A DNA stretch of 64,000 bases from Candidatus Gastranaerophilales bacterium (lineage in GTDB: Bacteria; Cyanobacteriota; Vampirovibrionia; Gastranaerophilales; Gastranaerophilaceae). Every line of letters begins with the position of its first letter. Positions within the stretch are counted from its first letter, which is position 1. The notes beneath the pieces are model-generated. The model was not told the DNA's origin. It was given only the letters and a program-made list of their open reading frames with translations, and did not search any database. Of the stretch, positions 62,964-64,000 are shown piece after piece. The position numbers were made by a program, and so were the translations under genes. The DNA is taken from assembly GCA_017560095.1 (NCBI GenBank), contig JAFYOU010000053.1, positions 33,631 to 97,630 of the forward strand, given 5' to 3'.

Positions 62964-64000
62964 CTATAGTTCCATCTTGCAAATAACTCCTAATGGAGTT
63001 TTGTGTAATTCAATTTTTTTTGCGATCTTTATATAATTTTCATCTAAATAAAAGTTCATAAAATAAATAACTGAATTCTTATCAATATTATATTTTTTAC
63101 TATCTAATATGTTAATTCCTTTGTTCACTGCAACATAAATCATCTTGGCATTGTTAATTTTAAAGTCTTTATAGCCTTCAATTGTATCTGTTGCAAAAAC
63201 ATAATTTGTTTTGGTTTTATCGATGTCATGTTTAATAAATTGCATAAACAAACTGTGGTTGCAGTATAGATTTTGTTCACTGAATTGAAAATTTAAAGTA
63301 AAAAATAACAAAAATATTGCAATTAAGCCAAAATGTTTTTTAGATAAATGTCCGAAAACAAATGTAATTAATGCTAATGCGTTTGGTAAAACAATATAAA
63401 AATATTTGAAGTTATATATTGGTTTAACAAGATAAGAAATTATAATGGCGCACAATAAAACAAATAAAATTGCAAAATAATTGTAACTTATAAACATGCG
63501 GTTTTTCTTTGTGGTTTTGAAAAATATTGCAAAGATTATTATTGATAAAACTATTAGCATAAAAGGACTTGTGAAAAGAACTTTTATTGTGGAAATGTAG
63601 GATTCTTTAATTGGAAGTGGAATCCAACTGTTAAAATCTGAAATAATACTTGTTTTTTTATAAATTAAAATTGGCAAAAAAGTTGCGAACGCAATTATGT
63701 TCATTAAAAGAAAATTTTTAATTTTAATTTTATTTTTAAGTATAGTTAAGCCGAAAATAAAATTATAAAAAACATAAAATGCGCCGTAAAAATGCGTGTT
63801 TAAAATAGCAATTGTTGAAATTAAGTAGTTAATTTTATTTTTATTGTTAAATTTAAAAAGAAAATAGCTGTTAAGAATAGCTAAAAGCATTAAAAGCATA
63901 TAGCATCTTATTTCTTGTGAAAGATAGATTAAAACAATGTTTGTTGATGTAAGAAATAGAGCAATTAATCCTATTTTTTTGCCTAAAAAATGTTTAATAT
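62964..64000 (-). CDS. Polytopic GT-C-like glycosyltransferase, 5' end outside window
   Basis: The frame stays open to the window edge: residues upstream of the first visible ATG (63899) read STNIVLIYLSQEIRCYMLLM. This gives about 345 residues so far. The YLSQEIRCY segment matches the conserved SQE-R-Y loop of ArnT/PMT-like GT-C glycosyltransferases, so the true N-terminus is outside the window. About eight TM helices precede a soluble C-terminal tail of about 90 residues (NYVFATDTIEGYKDF and so on). It probably transfers a lipid-linked sugar at the periplasmic face. It is similar in style to the protein at 7529. Confidence 0.68.
   Translation of the reverse strand, partial: IKHFLGKKIGLIALFLTSTNIVLIYLSQEIRCYMLLMLLAILNSYFLFKFNNKNKINYLISTIAILNTHFYGAFYVFYNFIFGLTILKNKIKIKNFLLMNIIAFATFLPILIYKKTSIISDFNSWIPLPIKESYISTIKVLFTSPFMLIVLSIIIFAIFFKTTKKNRMFISYNYFAILFVLLCAIIISYLVKPIYNFKYFYIVLPNALALITFVFGHLSKKHFGLIAIFLLFFTLNFQFSEQNLYCNHSLFMQFIKHDIDKTKTNYVFATDTIEGYKDFKINNAKMIYVAVNKGINILDSKKYNIDKNSVIYFMNFYLDENYIKIAKKIELHKTPLGVICKMEL

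Overview
The window is AT-rich (coding DNA looks about 30-35% G+C) and comes from a bacterium with a Gram-negative type envelope. It encodes KdsA (the Kdo branch of LPS synthesis), two TolC-like outer-membrane channels, an RND pump, a MacAB-like exporter and the peptidoglycan genes murC, murB, ddl and ftsQ. The gene content, low G+C, a GH57 glucan enzyme and many small secreted proteins of unknown function would suit a gut lineage such as the Gastranaerophilales (the non-photosynthetic sister group of Cyanobacteria). That placement is inference from gene content only.

Layout. 1-9.4 kb: GH57 glucan-branching enzyme (cut by the window start), a stand-alone AICAR-transformylase-like protein, an Fsr-like MFS exporter, an iron alcohol dehydrogenase, Hsp20, a PLP lyase-fold protein and a polytopic GT-C-like protein. 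9.4-17.4 kb: rpsU, clpB, a soluble FlhA-C-like protein, fabI with a possible opposing small RNA, and a degenerate receiver/GGDEF protein preceded by a 50-residue small ORF. 17.5-23.6 kb: an RND efflux operon (MFP-RND-TolC). 23.6-27.9 kb: MBL hydrolase, SpoIID-like protein, HU, YajQ and a GT2 synthase. 27.9-32.1 kb: murC-murB-ddl-ftsQ with overlapping junctions. 32.1-37.3 kb: a second TolC with a MacA/MacB-like ABC exporter. 37.3-46.1 kb: kdsA, recA, a GC-rich repeat-filled intergenic stretch, dnaK, a TPR protein, an FAD oxidoreductase and clpP. 46.1-54.6 kb: a chemosensory cluster (CheA-REC hybrid, minimal MCP, receiver protein, double CheW) followed by a DUF115/Maf-like protein. 54.6-57.8 kb: two secreted proteins, lspA, an RluD-like synthase and a small coiled-coil protein. 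57.8-61.2 kb: accessory unknowns, including a two-gene unit preceded by what looks like a short-form cobalamin riboswitch. 61.2-64 kb: fabF, acpP and a second GT-C-like protein cut by the window end.

The strongest leads are the cobalamin-riboswitch-like leader (58.9 kb) ahead of two unrecognised genes (a Cys/His-motif protein and a membrane protein), the membrane-less FlhA C-domain protein at 12.4 kb, the PurH-like protein lacking its cyclohydrolase domain, the modular repeats downstream of recA, and a minus-strand terminator with a facing promoter upstream of fabI. Several genes have a -10 box only 6-8 nt before the ATG and no Shine-Dalgarno sequence, which suggests leaderless mRNAs. No tRNA, rRNA, insertion sequence or CRISPR array was recognised.
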